Of a DNA stretch of 64,000 nt, positions 34,482 through 43,224 are shown in pieces. The stretch covers positions 1-64,000 of the forward strand of contig NZ_JANIJX010000009.1 in the NCBI RefSeq assembly GCF_024580735.1. Direction: 5' to 3'. This DNA is from Brevibacterium moorei (GTDB lineage Bacteria > Actinomycetota > Actinomycetes > Actinomycetales > Brevibacteriaceae). The stretch's first letter is position 1. Each line of letters opens with the position of its first letter. Under the pieces are notes generated by a model that saw only the letters and a program-made list of their open reading frames with translations, was not told the origin of the DNA and did not search any database. The translations under genes and the position numbers were made by a program.

Positions 34482-35687
34482 TCATACCTCCAGATCGAAT
34501 TCCTCGGCGAGCGGGACATTGTGTTCGCCGAGCATCGGCCCCGCCTTGCTGCGCACAGTGCCCGAACGTGACAGATTGATGGGGTTGCCCAGTTGTTCGA
34601 CGTCACCTAGTTTCGCATGGGGCGCAGTCCAGAAGTAGTCACGGGACGCGAGATGTTCATCGGTGAAGACCTGGTCGTACTTCGAGATGGGGCCAACGGG
34701 TACTCCGGCCTCATTGAGGGCATCGACGACTTCCTGGACGGTCCGATCCTGCAGCCGCTGCTCGATGATCGAGATCAGCCGTGTGCGGTTGGTCATCCGC
34801 GTAGGAGGATCGACGAAGTCCGGGTCATCGGCAAGATCTGCGAAGTCGAAGGTTGTGCAGAAACGCTCCCAGTTCCCCTGGGTGTTGGCGCCGATCGTCA
34901 CGTAACCGTCCTTGGCCTGCACGGCCTGGTAGGGCGCCAGAGCCTGATGCGCCGAGCCATTGGCAGTGGGCACACTGCCATTGCCGTAGTAGGCCCCGGC
35001 TTCCCAGACCGCGAGGGACACGGCGGATTCGAAGAGGGACACATCGATGTACTGTCCCTGCCCGGACGTCTTCCGTTCATAGAGTGCCGAGAGGATTCCG
35101 ATTGTCGCGTAGAGCGCGGTGGTGAGATCACAGATCGGAACCCCGACCTTGGCCGGCGGCATATCAGGAAACCCGGTAATACTCATCAGGCCAGAGCGCC
35201 CTTGGGCCATGATGTCGAGCCCGGGCAGCTTGGCCAGGGGCCCGGTCTGTCCCCAGCCTGAAACCGATGCGTAGATCAAACCTGGATGGTCGCCCTTGAG
35301 GTCGTCATACCCCAAGCCCATCTTCTTCAGCGAGCCCGGGCGGAGGTTTTCTATCAGCACGTCTGCGTGATCCAGCAAAGTCAGGAACGCCTTCTTGCCC
35401 TCTGGAGATTTCAGGTCCAGGGCAATCGATTCCTTGTTCCGATTCATCCGGATGAAGGTGCTTGATTCCCCCTCGAGGAAGGGCCCAGAGGATCGCACTG
35501 GATCGCCGCCCTTGGGCGGTTCCACCTTGATCACGCGGGCCCCGAGATCAGCCAGTTGTGTTGTGGCGAAAGGCGCGGCGATGAACACGCCCACTTCCAA
35601 CACCGTCACACCGCTGAGGGGCCCTGTGGGGGAGGTGCCGTTTGTCGTCTGCGCGGACTCGAAGCCCGGATTGGTCTGTGCCATCAT
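34482..35687 (-). CDS. CaiB/BaiF-type (class III) CoA-transferase
   Basis: The 401-residue enzyme moves CoA between carboxylic acids without a free acyl-phosphate. Family signatures are the N-terminal GPLSGVTVLEVGVFIAAPFA, KVEPPKGGDPVRSSGP, LDLKSPEGKKAF and the catalytic aspartate in KVGVPICDLTTALY (about residue 175). GTG 35690 or ATG 35684 are alternative starts. Together with the crotonase downstream and the GntP permease across the divergent promoter it suggests uptake, CoA activation and hydration or isomerisation of a hydroxy- or unsaturated acid. The substrate is not known. Confidence 0.9.
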   Translation of the reverse strand: MMAQTNPGFESAQTTNGTSPTGPLSGVTVLEVGVFIAAPFATTQLADLGARVIKVEPPKGGDPVRSSGPFLEGESSTFIRMNRNKESIALDLKSPEGKKAFLTLLDHADVLIENLRPGSLKKMGLGYDDLKGDHPGLIYASVSGWGQTGPLAKLPGLDIMAQGRSGLMSITGFPDMPPAKVGVPICDLTTALYATIGILSALYERKTSGQGQYIDVSLFESAVSLAVWEAGAYYGNGSVPTANGSAHQALAPYQAVQAKDGYVTIGANTQGNWERFCTTFDFADLADDPDFVDPPTRMTNRTRLISIIEQRLQDRTVQEVVDALNEAGVPVGPISKYDQVFTDEHLASRDYFWTAPHAKLGDVEQLGNPINLSRSGTVRSKAGPMLGEHNVPLAEEFDLEV

Positions 35688-35710
35688 CACTTTCTTGTGT
35701 TGCGTGTCAC

Positions 35711-35744
35711 TTTCTATTGTCTACAATAATGCAGACAATAGAAA
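35711..35744. promoter_or_regulatory. Inverted repeat, probable GntR operator
   Basis: TTTCTATTGTCT and AGACAATAGAAA are perfect 12-base arms ten bases apart. The left arm also forms ATTGTCTACAAT with the bases that follow, close to the TTGTATACAA-type sites of FCD-family GntR regulators. It lies 23 bases from the CoA-transferase start and 13 from the GntR start, well placed to control both. Confidence 0.7.
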
Positions 35745-35757
35745 TCGTCGAGGGGCC

Positions 35758-36519
35758 ATGATGAACAACACGGGCAATCGATCCGCCAAGGGTCGGGCAT
35801 CCGGCAAAGCTGCCGGCCTGACACAGTGGGCCGCTGATCAGATCAGTGAGCTGGTGTTCTCCGGTGAGCTCATCCCCGGCGAGCGCCTGATCGAAGAAGA
35901 CCTGACCGAGCGTTTGGGAATCTCCCGCGGACCGGTGCGAGAAGCACTGCACCTACTCGAAGGTGCCGGAATCGTGACCCGTCAGCCGCGCTTGGGCGCC
36001 AAAGTGACCAAATTGGACCGTGATGATCTCTTCGAGATCGTCACGTTCCGCGAGGGTTTGGAGCATATGGCCGTCCACCACCTTTACGGTCATGGGCGCG
36101 GCGGGGACGTGGATGCGTCTCAGGCCAACCTTCAGCTCTCCCGAATGGAGGAACTCTTCAGCACCAATCAGCCCACGTCTGAGCTCACCCGTGTGAGCTT
36201 CGACTTCCACATCGAAGTCGTCCGCCTGTGCGGTAACGATCGGATTGTCTCCGCCTACATAGAGTCGATCGCTCAAGTCAAGCTCGCGATGTCCTTGAAC
36301 CTTCGCATGCTGGCCGAGACCGAAGATCCGGCGCACAACGTCGAACGACACAAGTACCTTCTACAAGAGGTGCTCTCCGGCTCTGAGACCCGTGCCCATA
36401 CTGCAATCGATGAGCACGGTCATAACTACCTTCTGGATGGGCGCATCGGCCGCACGAGCCGTGAGTCCGTCCAAGCCTCAGGCAAGCCGACTGTGTCTGG
36501 ATACTTTCCTGTGTCCTGA
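35758..36519 (+). CDS. GntR-family regulator, FCD subgroup
   Basis: The 253-residue protein has a winged-helix DNA-binding domain (ISELVFSGELIPGERLIEEDLTERLGISRGPVREALHLLEGAG, about residues 28-70). An all-helical FCD ligand domain follows, with FHIEVVRLCGND and HKYLLQEVLSGSETRAHTAIDEH carrying metal-binding histidines. ATG 35758 (or 35761) follows GAGGGG; a longer upstream reading lies antisense to the CoA-transferase gene and is rejected. It probably binds the inverted repeat at 35711-35744 and responds to the acid moved by the GntP permease. Confidence 0.88.
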   Translation: MMNNTGNRSAKGRASGKAAGLTQWAADQISELVFSGELIPGERLIEEDLTERLGISRGPVREALHLLEGAGIVTRQPRLGAKVTKLDRDDLFEIVTFREGLEHMAVHHLYGHGRGGDVDASQANLQLSRMEELFSTNQPTSELTRVSFDFHIEVVRLCGNDRIVSAYIESIAQVKLAMSLNLRMLAETEDPAHNVERHKYLLQEVLSGSETRAHTAIDEHGHNYLLDGRIGRTSRESVQASGKPTVSGYFPVS

Positions 36520-36578
36520 TCCAACCGGTTTGTCACTCATGTATCGATCTCATTCAATGGCGAATCGAGGAGACTCCC

Positions 36579-37925
36579 GTGGCAGACAGCCTCATACTCA
36601 TCAACACCGGTATCACTATCGTCGGTGTCATAGTCCTCATCATTGCTCTTAAGCTGCATCCGCTTTTCGCGCTGGTAATCGGCGCCCTATACCTTGGTCT
36701 GACGTCTGGACTCGGTCTTGAGAAGACTGCGGAGACCGTCGTCGAGGGCTTCGGAAAACTCATGGCGGACATCGGCATGCTCGTCATGTTCGGTGTTCTC
36801 CTCGGCGTGATTCTGTCCAGACTTGGAGCGATCGAAAAACTGGTGTCCGTGCTGATGAAGATGTCGGGCAGGCGCCTGGCCCCATATGCTCTGGGCGTTA
36901 CCAACGGCACGATCATGCAGTCGATCTTCTCCGATGTCATTCTGGTCATCACCGCACCGATCGGTCGCAATGTCGCACGCAGGATCGGCCCGGCCGGCGT
37001 CGGTATCATGTCCGTCTCGCTCTGCATGGGCTGCCTGTTCGGCCTGACCATGATGATCCCCAGCGTCGGCTCGCTCGCACTGAGCTCCTTGGTGGGAGTT
37101 CCCCTCCCCAAATTCCTGCTATTCGGAACTCTGTTTTCCATCGTCGGCGTTTCTGTGACGATCTTCATCATGAAGACGCTCTTCGTGCGTTTCAAGTTCT
37201 GGAAACCTGAGACCGACGAGGACCCGGTTGCGCTGGAATCGTTCCGTATGGCGCAGCCGGAAGAGGACGGTAAGAAGCATCGACTGCCCTTGCCGCTGAC
37301 CATTAGCCCGGTGATTCTGGCTCTGGTGCTCATTGCCGCCAACTCCATTGTCAGCAGCATGAAAATCGAGGCGCCGCTGTTGACGTTCATCGGCGACCCG
37401 ATGGTCGCCATGTTCCTCGCAACGTTCATCGCGTCCATCATGCTTCTCGTCCACGAGGGCAATGACATCCTCAAAGAGACGATGAAGAAGGGCTTCTCCG
37501 CAAGCGGGGAGATCCTCGCCCTGACCGGGCTCGGTGGTTCTCTGGCCGGAGTCGTCAAAGCGATCGGTCTGGGCAAGGTGCTTGAAGGTATGTTCAGCAC
37601 CGGTGCCGCCTCTCCCATTCTCCTGGCCTGGATCCTGGCCGTTGTTCTGCACGTGGCAATCGGTTCGGTCTCCGTTGCTTCGATCACCGCAGCAGGGTTC
37701 CTCGCTCCGGTTGCCTCCTCTGCCGGCGTCGATCCCCTACTCATCGCCTTGTCCGCGGCTGCTGGATCGCTGTTCTTCATGACGGTGCACAGCAACTACT
37801 TCTGGATGGCGAAGACCATGCTCGGACAGACAACCAAGGGTGCAACCAAGTCGGTCAGCCTTGCGACCTGTGTGGGCAGCGTGGTGGGCCTCGTTATGGT
37901 CTACATACTGGCCGTATTCATCTGA
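36579..37925 (+). CDS. GntP-family permease (gluconate/hydroxy-acid type)
   Basis: The 448-residue membrane protein has about twelve helices and the GntP pattern: HPLFALVIGALYLGL at the N-terminus, then EGFGKLMADIGMLVMFGVLLG, and near the C-terminus GSVSVASITAAGFLAPV and HSNYFWMAKTMLG. The family carries gluconate, other sugar acids and short hydroxy acids with protons. The GTG at 36579 has GAGGAG six bases upstream. It lies 59 bases after the GntR gene and is probably under its control. Confidence 0.88.
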   Translation: MADSLILINTGITIVGVIVLIIALKLHPLFALVIGALYLGLTSGLGLEKTAETVVEGFGKLMADIGMLVMFGVLLGVILSRLGAIEKLVSVLMKMSGRRLAPYALGVTNGTIMQSIFSDVILVITAPIGRNVARRIGPAGVGIMSVSLCMGCLFGLTMMIPSVGSLALSSLVGVPLPKFLLFGTLFSIVGVSVTIFIMKTLFVRFKFWKPETDEDPVALESFRMAQPEEDGKKHRLPLPLTISPVILALVLIAANSIVSSMKIEAPLLTFIGDPMVAMFLATFIASIMLLVHEGNDILKETMKKGFSASGEILALTGLGGSLAGVVKAIGLGKVLEGMFSTGAASPILLAWILAVVLHVAIGSVSVASITAAGFLAPVASSAGVDPLLIALSAAAGSLFFMTVHSNYFWMAKTMLGQTTKGATKSVSLATCVGSVVGLVMVYILAVFI

Positions 37926-37936
37926 CACCCTGAAGT

Positions 37937-38088
37937 GCTCTGCACATTTCAGGCAGGGGCTGCGCTGGAATGTGCTCTCGTGGGATTCGGTGGCAGCAAA
38001 GACGTGAGGTTCTACAGCAGCAAACGCGCGGGCGTGTCGCCGGTTGGGAGCACATTCCAGCAGCCTGCGCCGCTGGAATGTGCAGAGC
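37937..38088. repeat. Nested inverted repeats after the GntP gene
   Basis: An outer pair (37937-37952 and 38073-38088, 16 bases, one G-U-compatible mismatch) encloses an inner perfect 14-base pair (37964-37977 and 38048-38061). All four arms share the word TGGAATGTGC or its complement. The intervening 70 bases hold no gene. It may act as a terminator for the GntP gene, or be a small repeat element. Confidence 0.7.
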
Positions 38089-38101
38089 GCCTAGAGGATT
38101 T

Positions 38102-38139
38102 AAACACCTATAGGAACCTAGGGTTTCCTATAGGTGTTT
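38102..38139. promoter_or_regulatory. Paired TATAGG operator upstream of the aldehyde dehydrogenase operon
   Basis: AAACACCTATAGGAA and its exact complement are separated by eight bases. Each arm holds CCTATAGG, and the two TATA cores are exactly 20 bases apart (38109 and 38129). The same spacing is found upstream of two other operons (49538/49558 and 54828/54848). The nearest start codon is at 38192. Confidence 0.75.
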
Positions 38140-38191
38140 GATATGGTGGGGACAACAAAGTCGTTGCATCATCTCAGGAAGGACTGACACC

Positions 38192-39691
38192 GTGTCCAAT
38201 CCCGCGAATCCCGAAAACCCGAATCCCGAAAACCCCGTGGTCTCCGGAGCCCAGGCCGCCTCGGCCGCCATCGTGGCCGCCGATGCCGCGTTCCGCACGG
38301 CTCGCACCCACAGCAGGGAGGAACGCGCCGGCTGGCTCGACGCGATCGCCGACGCGCTGGAGGCCCGCCGGGCCGAAATCGTGCCGTTGGGAGTCGCGGA
38401 GTCCAACCTTCCCGCCGGCCGCCTCGAAGGCGAACTGACTCGCACCTGCTTCCAGCTCAAGCTGTTGGCCCAGGAGGCCCGCGAGGGCCAGTTCCTCGAC
38501 GCCACGATCGACCACGCCGATTCGACCTGGGGGATGGGCCCGCGCCCCGACCTGCGCCGCATCAACGTCCCGCTGGGCGTCATCGGCGTGTTCGGCGCCT
38601 CGAACTTCCCGTTGGCCTTCTCCGTCATCGGCGGGGACTCGGCCGCGGCCCTGGCCGGCGGCAATGCAGTGGTCCACAAGGTCCACGACGCACACATGGG
38701 CCTGGGCACTCTGGTCGTCGAGACCGTCACCGCCGCTCTGGCAGCCGCCGGCGCGCCGGCCGGCCTGTTCGCGGGAGTCTCCGGCCTCGAGGCCGCACAG
38801 ACCCTGGTCGACCACCCCCTGACCAAGGCCATCGGCTTCACCGGCTCCGAGGCCGGCGGCCGCGCCCTGTTCGACCGCGCCGTGGCCCGACCCACCCCGA
38901 TCCCGTTCTACGGCGAACTGGGTTCGTTGAACCCCGTGGTCATCACCGAGGCCGCCTGGGACGCCCGCGCCACCGAGCTGCTCTCCGGTTTCGCCGGCTC
39001 TTTGACCAATGGTGTCGGCCAGTTCTGTACCAACCCCGGCATGGTCTTCCTGCCGGCTGCCGCCGCCACGCAGGCGAACGCCGAACTGCCGGCCCTGCTG
39101 GCCGCCCAGGACATGGGCGCCGGCATGCTGACCGAGGGCATCGCGCACAACTTCACCGTCCACCGCGATGAGGTCGCAGCCGCCCCCGGCGTGACCACGG
39201 AGGTCGCAGGCGACAACGCCAATCCGCCGGCCCCTGCGATCCTGACCATCGCGGCCGCGGACCTGAGCGCGGACCACCCGGCCCTGCACACCGAGATGTT
39301 CGGCCCCGCCGCCGTCATCATTACGTATGCGAACCGCGAAGAGCTCATCGAGACGATCGGCCTGCTCGGCGGCCAGCTCACCGGTACCCTGCACAATGAG
39401 GACGGCGAGGACGTCGCCGACGTGCTGACCGCTCTGGCCGATAAGGCCGGCCGCGTGCTGCGCGGGGGCTGGCCCACCGGCGTCACCGTGTCCTACGCCC
39501 AGCAGCACGGCGGGCCGTATCCTGCCGCCACGATGTACGGCACCTCGGTCGGCACCGCCGCAATCGGCCGCTTCATGCGGCCGGTGGCCTTCCAGGACTA
39601 CGAGGACGCGCAGCTGCCCGCCGAACTCCAGGAGGCCAACCCGACCGGCATCGCCCGCCGTGTGGACGGCGTTTGGCAGGCCGCCCGATGA
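38192..39691 (+). CDS. 2-oxoglutarate-semialdehyde dehydrogenase (aldehyde dehydrogenase family)
   Basis: The 499-residue enzyme should oxidise 2-oxoglutarate semialdehyde (2,5-dioxopentanoate) to 2-oxoglutarate, the last step of non-phosphorylative pentose and aldarate pathways. FGASNFPLAFSVIGGDSAAALAGGNAVVHK, YGELGSLNPVV and the catalytic-cysteine segment NGVGQFCTNPGMV match this branch of the family. GTG 38192 follows AGGAAGGA; the upstream in-frame start would include the operator region and lacks a ribosome site. It overlaps the next gene by four bases, so its substrate is probably made by that product. Confidence 0.88.
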   Translation: MSNPANPENPNPENPVVSGAQAASAAIVAADAAFRTARTHSREERAGWLDAIADALEARRAEIVPLGVAESNLPAGRLEGELTRTCFQLKLLAQEAREGQFLDATIDHADSTWGMGPRPDLRRINVPLGVIGVFGASNFPLAFSVIGGDSAAALAGGNAVVHKVHDAHMGLGTLVVETVTAALAAAGAPAGLFAGVSGLEAAQTLVDHPLTKAIGFTGSEAGGRALFDRAVARPTPIPFYGELGSLNPVVITEAAWDARATELLSGFAGSLTNGVGQFCTNPGMVFLPAAAATQANAELPALLAAQDMGAGMLTEGIAHNFTVHRDEVAAAPGVTTEVAGDNANPPAPAILTIAAADLSADHPALHTEMFGPAAVIITYANREELIETIGLLGGQLTGTLHNEDGEDVADVLTALADKAGRVLRGGWPTGVTVSYAQQHGGPYPAATMYGTSVGTAAIGRFMRPVAFQDYEDAQLPAELQEANPTGIARRVDGVWQAAR

Positions 39692-40881
39692 GCACCACCG
39701 GCCCGCTGACCGCGGCCTTCCCCGCCACCGTGCGCGAGGTCCTACCCGTCGACCAGACGGACGGCACCTTCGTCGCCCGCCTGTACGACCCCGCCCAATC
39801 CCGCCCCGTCGTCGCGGCCTACCGCGGCGAAGAGCTCTGGGACGCCTCGGCGCTGGGACTGACCTGTGCCGATCTGCTCGAGCGCGAGAACCTGGCCGGC
39901 GACCTGGCCGGCCTGATGACCAGGCCCGCGACGTGGACGATCGACCAGGTGCAGCTGCCCGACCACGCACAGGCGGGGCCCCGGCCCGAGCGCCTGACGC
40001 TGTTGCCACCGGTCGACCTGCAGGCGCTCAAGGCCTGTGGTGTGACCTTCGCGGGCTCCATGATCGAACGCGTCATCGAAGAGCGCGCGGCCGGCGATCC
40101 CGCCCGCGCCGCCGCGATCCGCACCCAGATGGCTCAGGCCGTGGGCCGCGACCTGTCCGCGATCGTCCCCGGCAGCCCCGAGGCCGCGGCCGTGAAGGAA
40201 CAGCTGATCGCCGCCGGTTGGTGGTCGCAGTACCTGGAGGTGGGCCTGGGCCCCGACCCCGAGGTCTTCACCAAGGGCCAGGTGCTGTCCGCCGTGGGCA
40301 GCGGGGACACGATCGGCATTCCCGCCTTCTCCAGCTGGAACAATCCGGAGCCGGAACTGGTCCTCCTCGTCACCCCGACGGGCCGGATCGTCGGTGTCAC
40401 CCTGGGTAATGACGTGAACCTGCGCGATGTCGAGGGCAGGTCCGCCCTGCTGCTGGGCATGGCCAAGGACAACAACCACTCGACCGCCCTGGGCCCGGTC
40501 ATCCGCATCTTCGACGAGAGGTTCACGATCGAGGATGCGCGCACCTTCACGATCGACCTGAGCGTCAGGGGCACCGACGGCTACGAACTGCACGGGGTGA
40601 ACTCCGTTGGCTCGCTCTCGCGGACCTTCGAGCGCCTCGTCGCCGCTGCCCTGGGTGCCCATCACCAGTACCCGGACGGCTGCGCCATTATGACCGGCAC
40701 GCTGTTCGCCCCCACTCAGGACCGCAATGTCCCGGGCGAGGGCTTCACCCATGCGAACGGGGACGTGGTCTCAATCCAGAACCCCCTGGTGGGCCGCCTG
40801 GTCAACCGGGTGGGCGCCTGCGAGGAGCTGGCCCCGTGGACATACGGACTGCGCGAGCTCATGGCCGATCTGCGCCCATGA
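39688..40881 (+). CDS. FAH-superfamily 2-keto-3-deoxypentonate dehydratase (XylX-like)
   Basis: The 397-residue protein belongs to the fumarylacetoacetate-hydrolase superfamily, in the longer branch with 2-keto-3-deoxy-xylonate/arabinonate dehydratases. Metal-binding acid residues lie in NNPEPELVLLV, followed by GNDVNLRDVEGRSALLLGMAKDNNHSTALGP. The product would be 2-oxoglutarate semialdehyde, the substrate of the upstream dehydrogenase. ATG 39688 overlaps the dehydrogenase stop by four bases; it is likewise coupled to the regulator downstream. D-arabinonate versus D-xylonate origin cannot be read from sequence, though the L-fucose genes nearby favour D-arabinose. Confidence 0.82.
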   Translation: MSTTGPLTAAFPATVREVLPVDQTDGTFVARLYDPAQSRPVVAAYRGEELWDASALGLTCADLLERENLAGDLAGLMTRPATWTIDQVQLPDHAQAGPRPERLTLLPPVDLQALKACGVTFAGSMIERVIEERAAGDPARAAAIRTQMAQAVGRDLSAIVPGSPEAAAVKEQLIAAGWWSQYLEVGLGPDPEVFTKGQVLSAVGSGDTIGIPAFSSWNNPEPELVLLVTPTGRIVGVTLGNDVNLRDVEGRSALLLGMAKDNNHSTALGPVIRIFDERFTIEDARTFTIDLSVRGTDGYELHGVNSVGSLSRTFERLVAAALGAHHQYPDGCAIMTGTLFAPTQDRNVPGEGFTHANGDVVSIQNPLVGRLVNRVGACEELAPWTYGLRELMADLRP

Positions 40882-41630
40882 GCACCCCCGGCACCGCCAA
40901 GTCCGACCGCGCCAAGCAGGACACCGTCGCTGCGGTCTACGAGTCGATCAGCGAGCGGATCTCCGCGAAGGACCTGCCTCCGGACACCCGGTTGAACATG
41001 GATCGCCTGGCCCGTGAGTTGGGGGTCTCGCAGACCCCCGTACGTGAGGCCCTGCGGATGCTCGAGGGCGCGGGCCTGGTGGTGGCGGCCCCCCGCGGCT
41101 ACACCACCACCGGCCTGCTCGACGGTGCCGCGCTGCGCGATATGTACGAGGTCCGGCTGCTCTTGGAACCCTGGGCCGCGGGCGCGGCCGCGACCAGCCG
41201 GGTGGGCAATCCGGGCCGTGCGATGCTCGCCGAGCTCGACCGGTTCCGGGCGCTCGAGGCCGCTGGTGCCGCCGGAGACGAGCTGGTCCGCCAGATGTCG
41301 CACCATGACGAGGTGTTCCACCGGGCGATCTTCGATTCGGTTGACAACCCCTTCCTGACCACGGCCTTCACCCAGTTGCACGCCCATTTGCACCTGTACC
41401 GGCTGTATCCGCCCGGCGCGGATTCCACCGCGACCATCACCGAGCACCAGGCGATCGCCCAGGCGATCGCGGATGCCGATCCGGCTGCTGCCAGGGCTGC
41501 GATGGAGGAGCATCTGCGGTGTTCCCTGGACCGCTTCGCCCAGGGCATCGAACCCGCGCAGCGGCCCGGAATCGCGCAGATCCGCTCGGGCCGTTCGGGG
41601 CCGAACAGCCCTCCTGCACCGGTAGGATAG
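40878..41630 (+). CDS. GntR-family regulator, FCD subgroup (first of two)
   Basis: The 250-residue protein has a winged-helix domain (LNMDRLARELGVSQTPVREALRMLEGAGLV, about residues 40-70) and an FCD effector domain with HHDEVFHRAIFDSVDNPFL and EHQAIAQAIADADPAAARAAMEEHL. ATG 40878 overlaps the dehydratase stop by four bases; an upstream reading lies inside that gene. As a member of the operon behind the TATAGG operator it is a prime candidate for binding those boxes and sensing a sugar acid. It is followed by a second GntR gene after four bases. Confidence 0.88.
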   Translation: MSTPGTAKSDRAKQDTVAAVYESISERISAKDLPPDTRLNMDRLARELGVSQTPVREALRMLEGAGLVVAAPRGYTTTGLLDGAALRDMYEVRLLLEPWAAGAAATSRVGNPGRAMLAELDRFRALEAAGAAGDELVRQMSHHDEVFHRAIFDSVDNPFLTTAFTQLHAHLHLYRLYPPGADSTATITEHQAIAQAIADADPAAARAAMEEHLRCSLDRFAQGIEPAQRPGIAQIRSGRSGPNSPPAPVG

Positions 41631-41634
41631 TGGC

Positions 41635-42327
41635 ATGGCGCTCACGGACGATGCACTGGCGAAGATCAAGGACCTCATCGTCACCGGTGAGCTGAAACCC
41701 GGGGACCGCCTGCCCCCGGAGGCGGAGCTCTCCGAGCGCTTGGGCCTGTCGCGCAATTCCCTGCGCGAGGCGGTCAAGGCCCTGGACTTCATCAATGTGC
41801 TCGACGTGCGCAGGGGCTCCGGCACCTATGTCACGTCCCTGTCAGCGGCGGACCTGACCGATGCCATCGGGTTCTTAGTCGAGGTCCACTCCTCGGGCTC
41901 GCTGGCCCAGATCCTCGATGTGCGCCGCGTGTTCGAGGCGGAGACCGCCTACCGTGCGGCCCAGCGGATCGACGCCGCCGGGCTGGCCGAACTGCAGCGG
42001 TTGATCGACGAGACCGATCCGCAGTCCATCGAATCGCTGGTGGACAAGGACTTCGAGTTCCACGGCACCATCGCAGGTTATGCGGACAACGACTACCTGG
42101 CGGCCCTGCTGCAGGCGGTGTCCGTCAAGACCAGCAGGGCGCGCACCTGGCGTGGGCTGACCCAGGACGGTGCGGTGGAACAGACCCTGCAGGAACACCA
42201 GGCGATCCTCGACGCCCTGGCGGCCGGCGACCCGCAGCGGGCGCAGGCGGCGATGATCGTGCACGTCTCCGGGGTCCAGGATTGGGCGGCGGAGACGGGC
42301 GGACCCGAATACGAATCGGCCAGCTGA
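41635..42327 (+). CDS. GntR-family regulator, FadR/FCD subgroup (second of two)
   Basis: The 230-residue protein begins with a clear GntR winged helix (IVTGELKPGDRLPPEAELSERLGLSRNSLREAVKALDFINVL) and continues with an FCD domain (DKDFEFHGTIAGYADNDYLAALL, EHQAILDALAAGDPQRAQAAMIVH). Although adjacent to the previous regulator it belongs to a different GntR branch, so they need not bind the same DNA. The gene ends the operon, 17 bases before a strong hairpin. Either regulator could serve the paired TATAGG sites. Confidence 0.88.
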   Translation: MALTDDALAKIKDLIVTGELKPGDRLPPEAELSERLGLSRNSLREAVKALDFINVLDVRRGSGTYVTSLSAADLTDAIGFLVEVHSSGSLAQILDVRRVFEAETAYRAAQRIDAAGLAELQRLIDETDPQSIESLVDKDFEFHGTIAGYADNDYLAALLQAVSVKTSRARTWRGLTQDGAVEQTLQEHQAILDALAAGDPQRAQAAMIVHVSGVQDWAAETGGPEYESAS

Positions 42328-42344
42328 GCCGGCTCCAATAACAA

Positions 42345-42407
42345 CGCCGCCCCGTCACACATATTCGCGCATCGGTTGAACCGGGGAATATGTGTGACGG
42401 GGCGGCG
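42345..42407. terminator. Perfect 22-bp stem hairpin between convergent operons
   Basis: The arms at 42345-42366 (beginning CGCCGCCCCGTCACACAT) and 42386-42407 are exact complements around a 19-base loop that itself holds CGGTTGAACCG. It lies between the plus-strand GntR gene and the minus-strand dehydrogenase at the end of the fucose operon and should terminate both. Confidence 0.8.
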
Positions 42408-42451
42408 CTCTGGGTTCCGGGCCCGGGCCCAGCCCCGGAATCAGCCTGGAA

Positions 42452-43222
42452 TCAGTCGCGCAGGCGCAGGCCCTGCATGCCGCCGTCCACGGCGACAGCG
42501 GTGCCGGTGGTCGAACCCTGCAGCGGGCTGGCCAGGAATGCGATGGTCCTGGCGACCTCGGTCGGCTCGACCAGGCGGCCGTGGGGCTGGCGGGCGTTGA
42601 GCTGGCGCAGCTCCTCCTCCGGGTTCTCCGCCTTGCTCAGCAGTCCACCGGTGACCCAGGGGGTGTTGGCGGTGCCGGGGCACACGGCGTTGACGCGGAT
42701 GCCCTCGTGGATGTGGTCGGCGGCCATGGCCAGGGTCATCGAGTAGATCGCGCCCTTGGTCGCCGAGTACAGCACGCGCTCGGGCAGGCCGGCGGTCGCG
42801 GCGATCGAGGCCGTGTTGACCACGGCACCGTGCTCGGACTGGCGCAGGTGGGGCAGGGCCGCAGCGGTCACCCGGGCCACGGAGACCACGTTGACGTTGA
42901 GCACCTTGTTCCACTCGGCGTCGTCATTGGCGTCGACCTGTCCCTGTGCGCCGATCCCGGCGTTGTTGATGACGATGTCGATTCCACCGAATTCGCCCGC
43001 GGCGGACTCGACGGCGGCGTTGACCGAATCACGGTCGGAGACGTCGCACTTGATGCCCAGGGCACCGGCCGGTGCCGCATCCGGGTTGAGGTCGAAGACC
43101 GCGACCTTGGCCCCACGGGCCAGCAGCAGTTCGGTTACGGCCTTGCCGATTCCCGAGGCCCCACCCGTGACGATGGCCGACAGGCCGGTGAATTCCGTAT
43201 CGATGCTCTCGCTAGCACCCAT
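42452..43222 (-). CDS. SDR, probable 2-keto-3-deoxy-L-fuconate dehydrogenase
   Basis: The 256-residue short-chain dehydrogenase has the NAD site TGGASGIGKA, NNAGIG and the active-site YSATK with the upstream serine in ASIAATAG. In the non-phosphorylative L-fucose route this step oxidises C4 of 2-keto-3-deoxy-L-fuconate to the 2,4-diketo acid. The assignment rests on the gene order: the next upstream gene encodes the matching hydrolase. GTG 43228 is an alternative start that overlaps that gene's stop. It is the last gene of the minus-strand fucose operon. Confidence 0.82.
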   Translation of the reverse strand: MGASESIDTEFTGLSAIVTGGASGIGKAVTELLLARGAKVAVFDLNPDAAPAGALGIKCDVSDRDSVNAAVESAAGEFGGIDIVINNAGIGAQGQVDANDDAEWNKVLNVNVVSVARVTAAALPHLRQSEHGAVVNTASIAATAGLPERVLYSATKGAIYSMTLAMAADHIHEGIRVNAVCPGTANTPWVTGGLLSKAENPEEELRQLNARQPHGRLVEPTEVARTIAFLASPLQGSTTGTAVAVDGGMQGLRLRD

Positions 43223-43224
43223 GT

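Noticed and set aside
35395..35757. N-terminal extension of the GntR regulator
   Set aside because: The extra codons lie antisense to the CoA-transferase gene and across the operator; the winged-helix protein starts properly at 35758 after GAGGGG.
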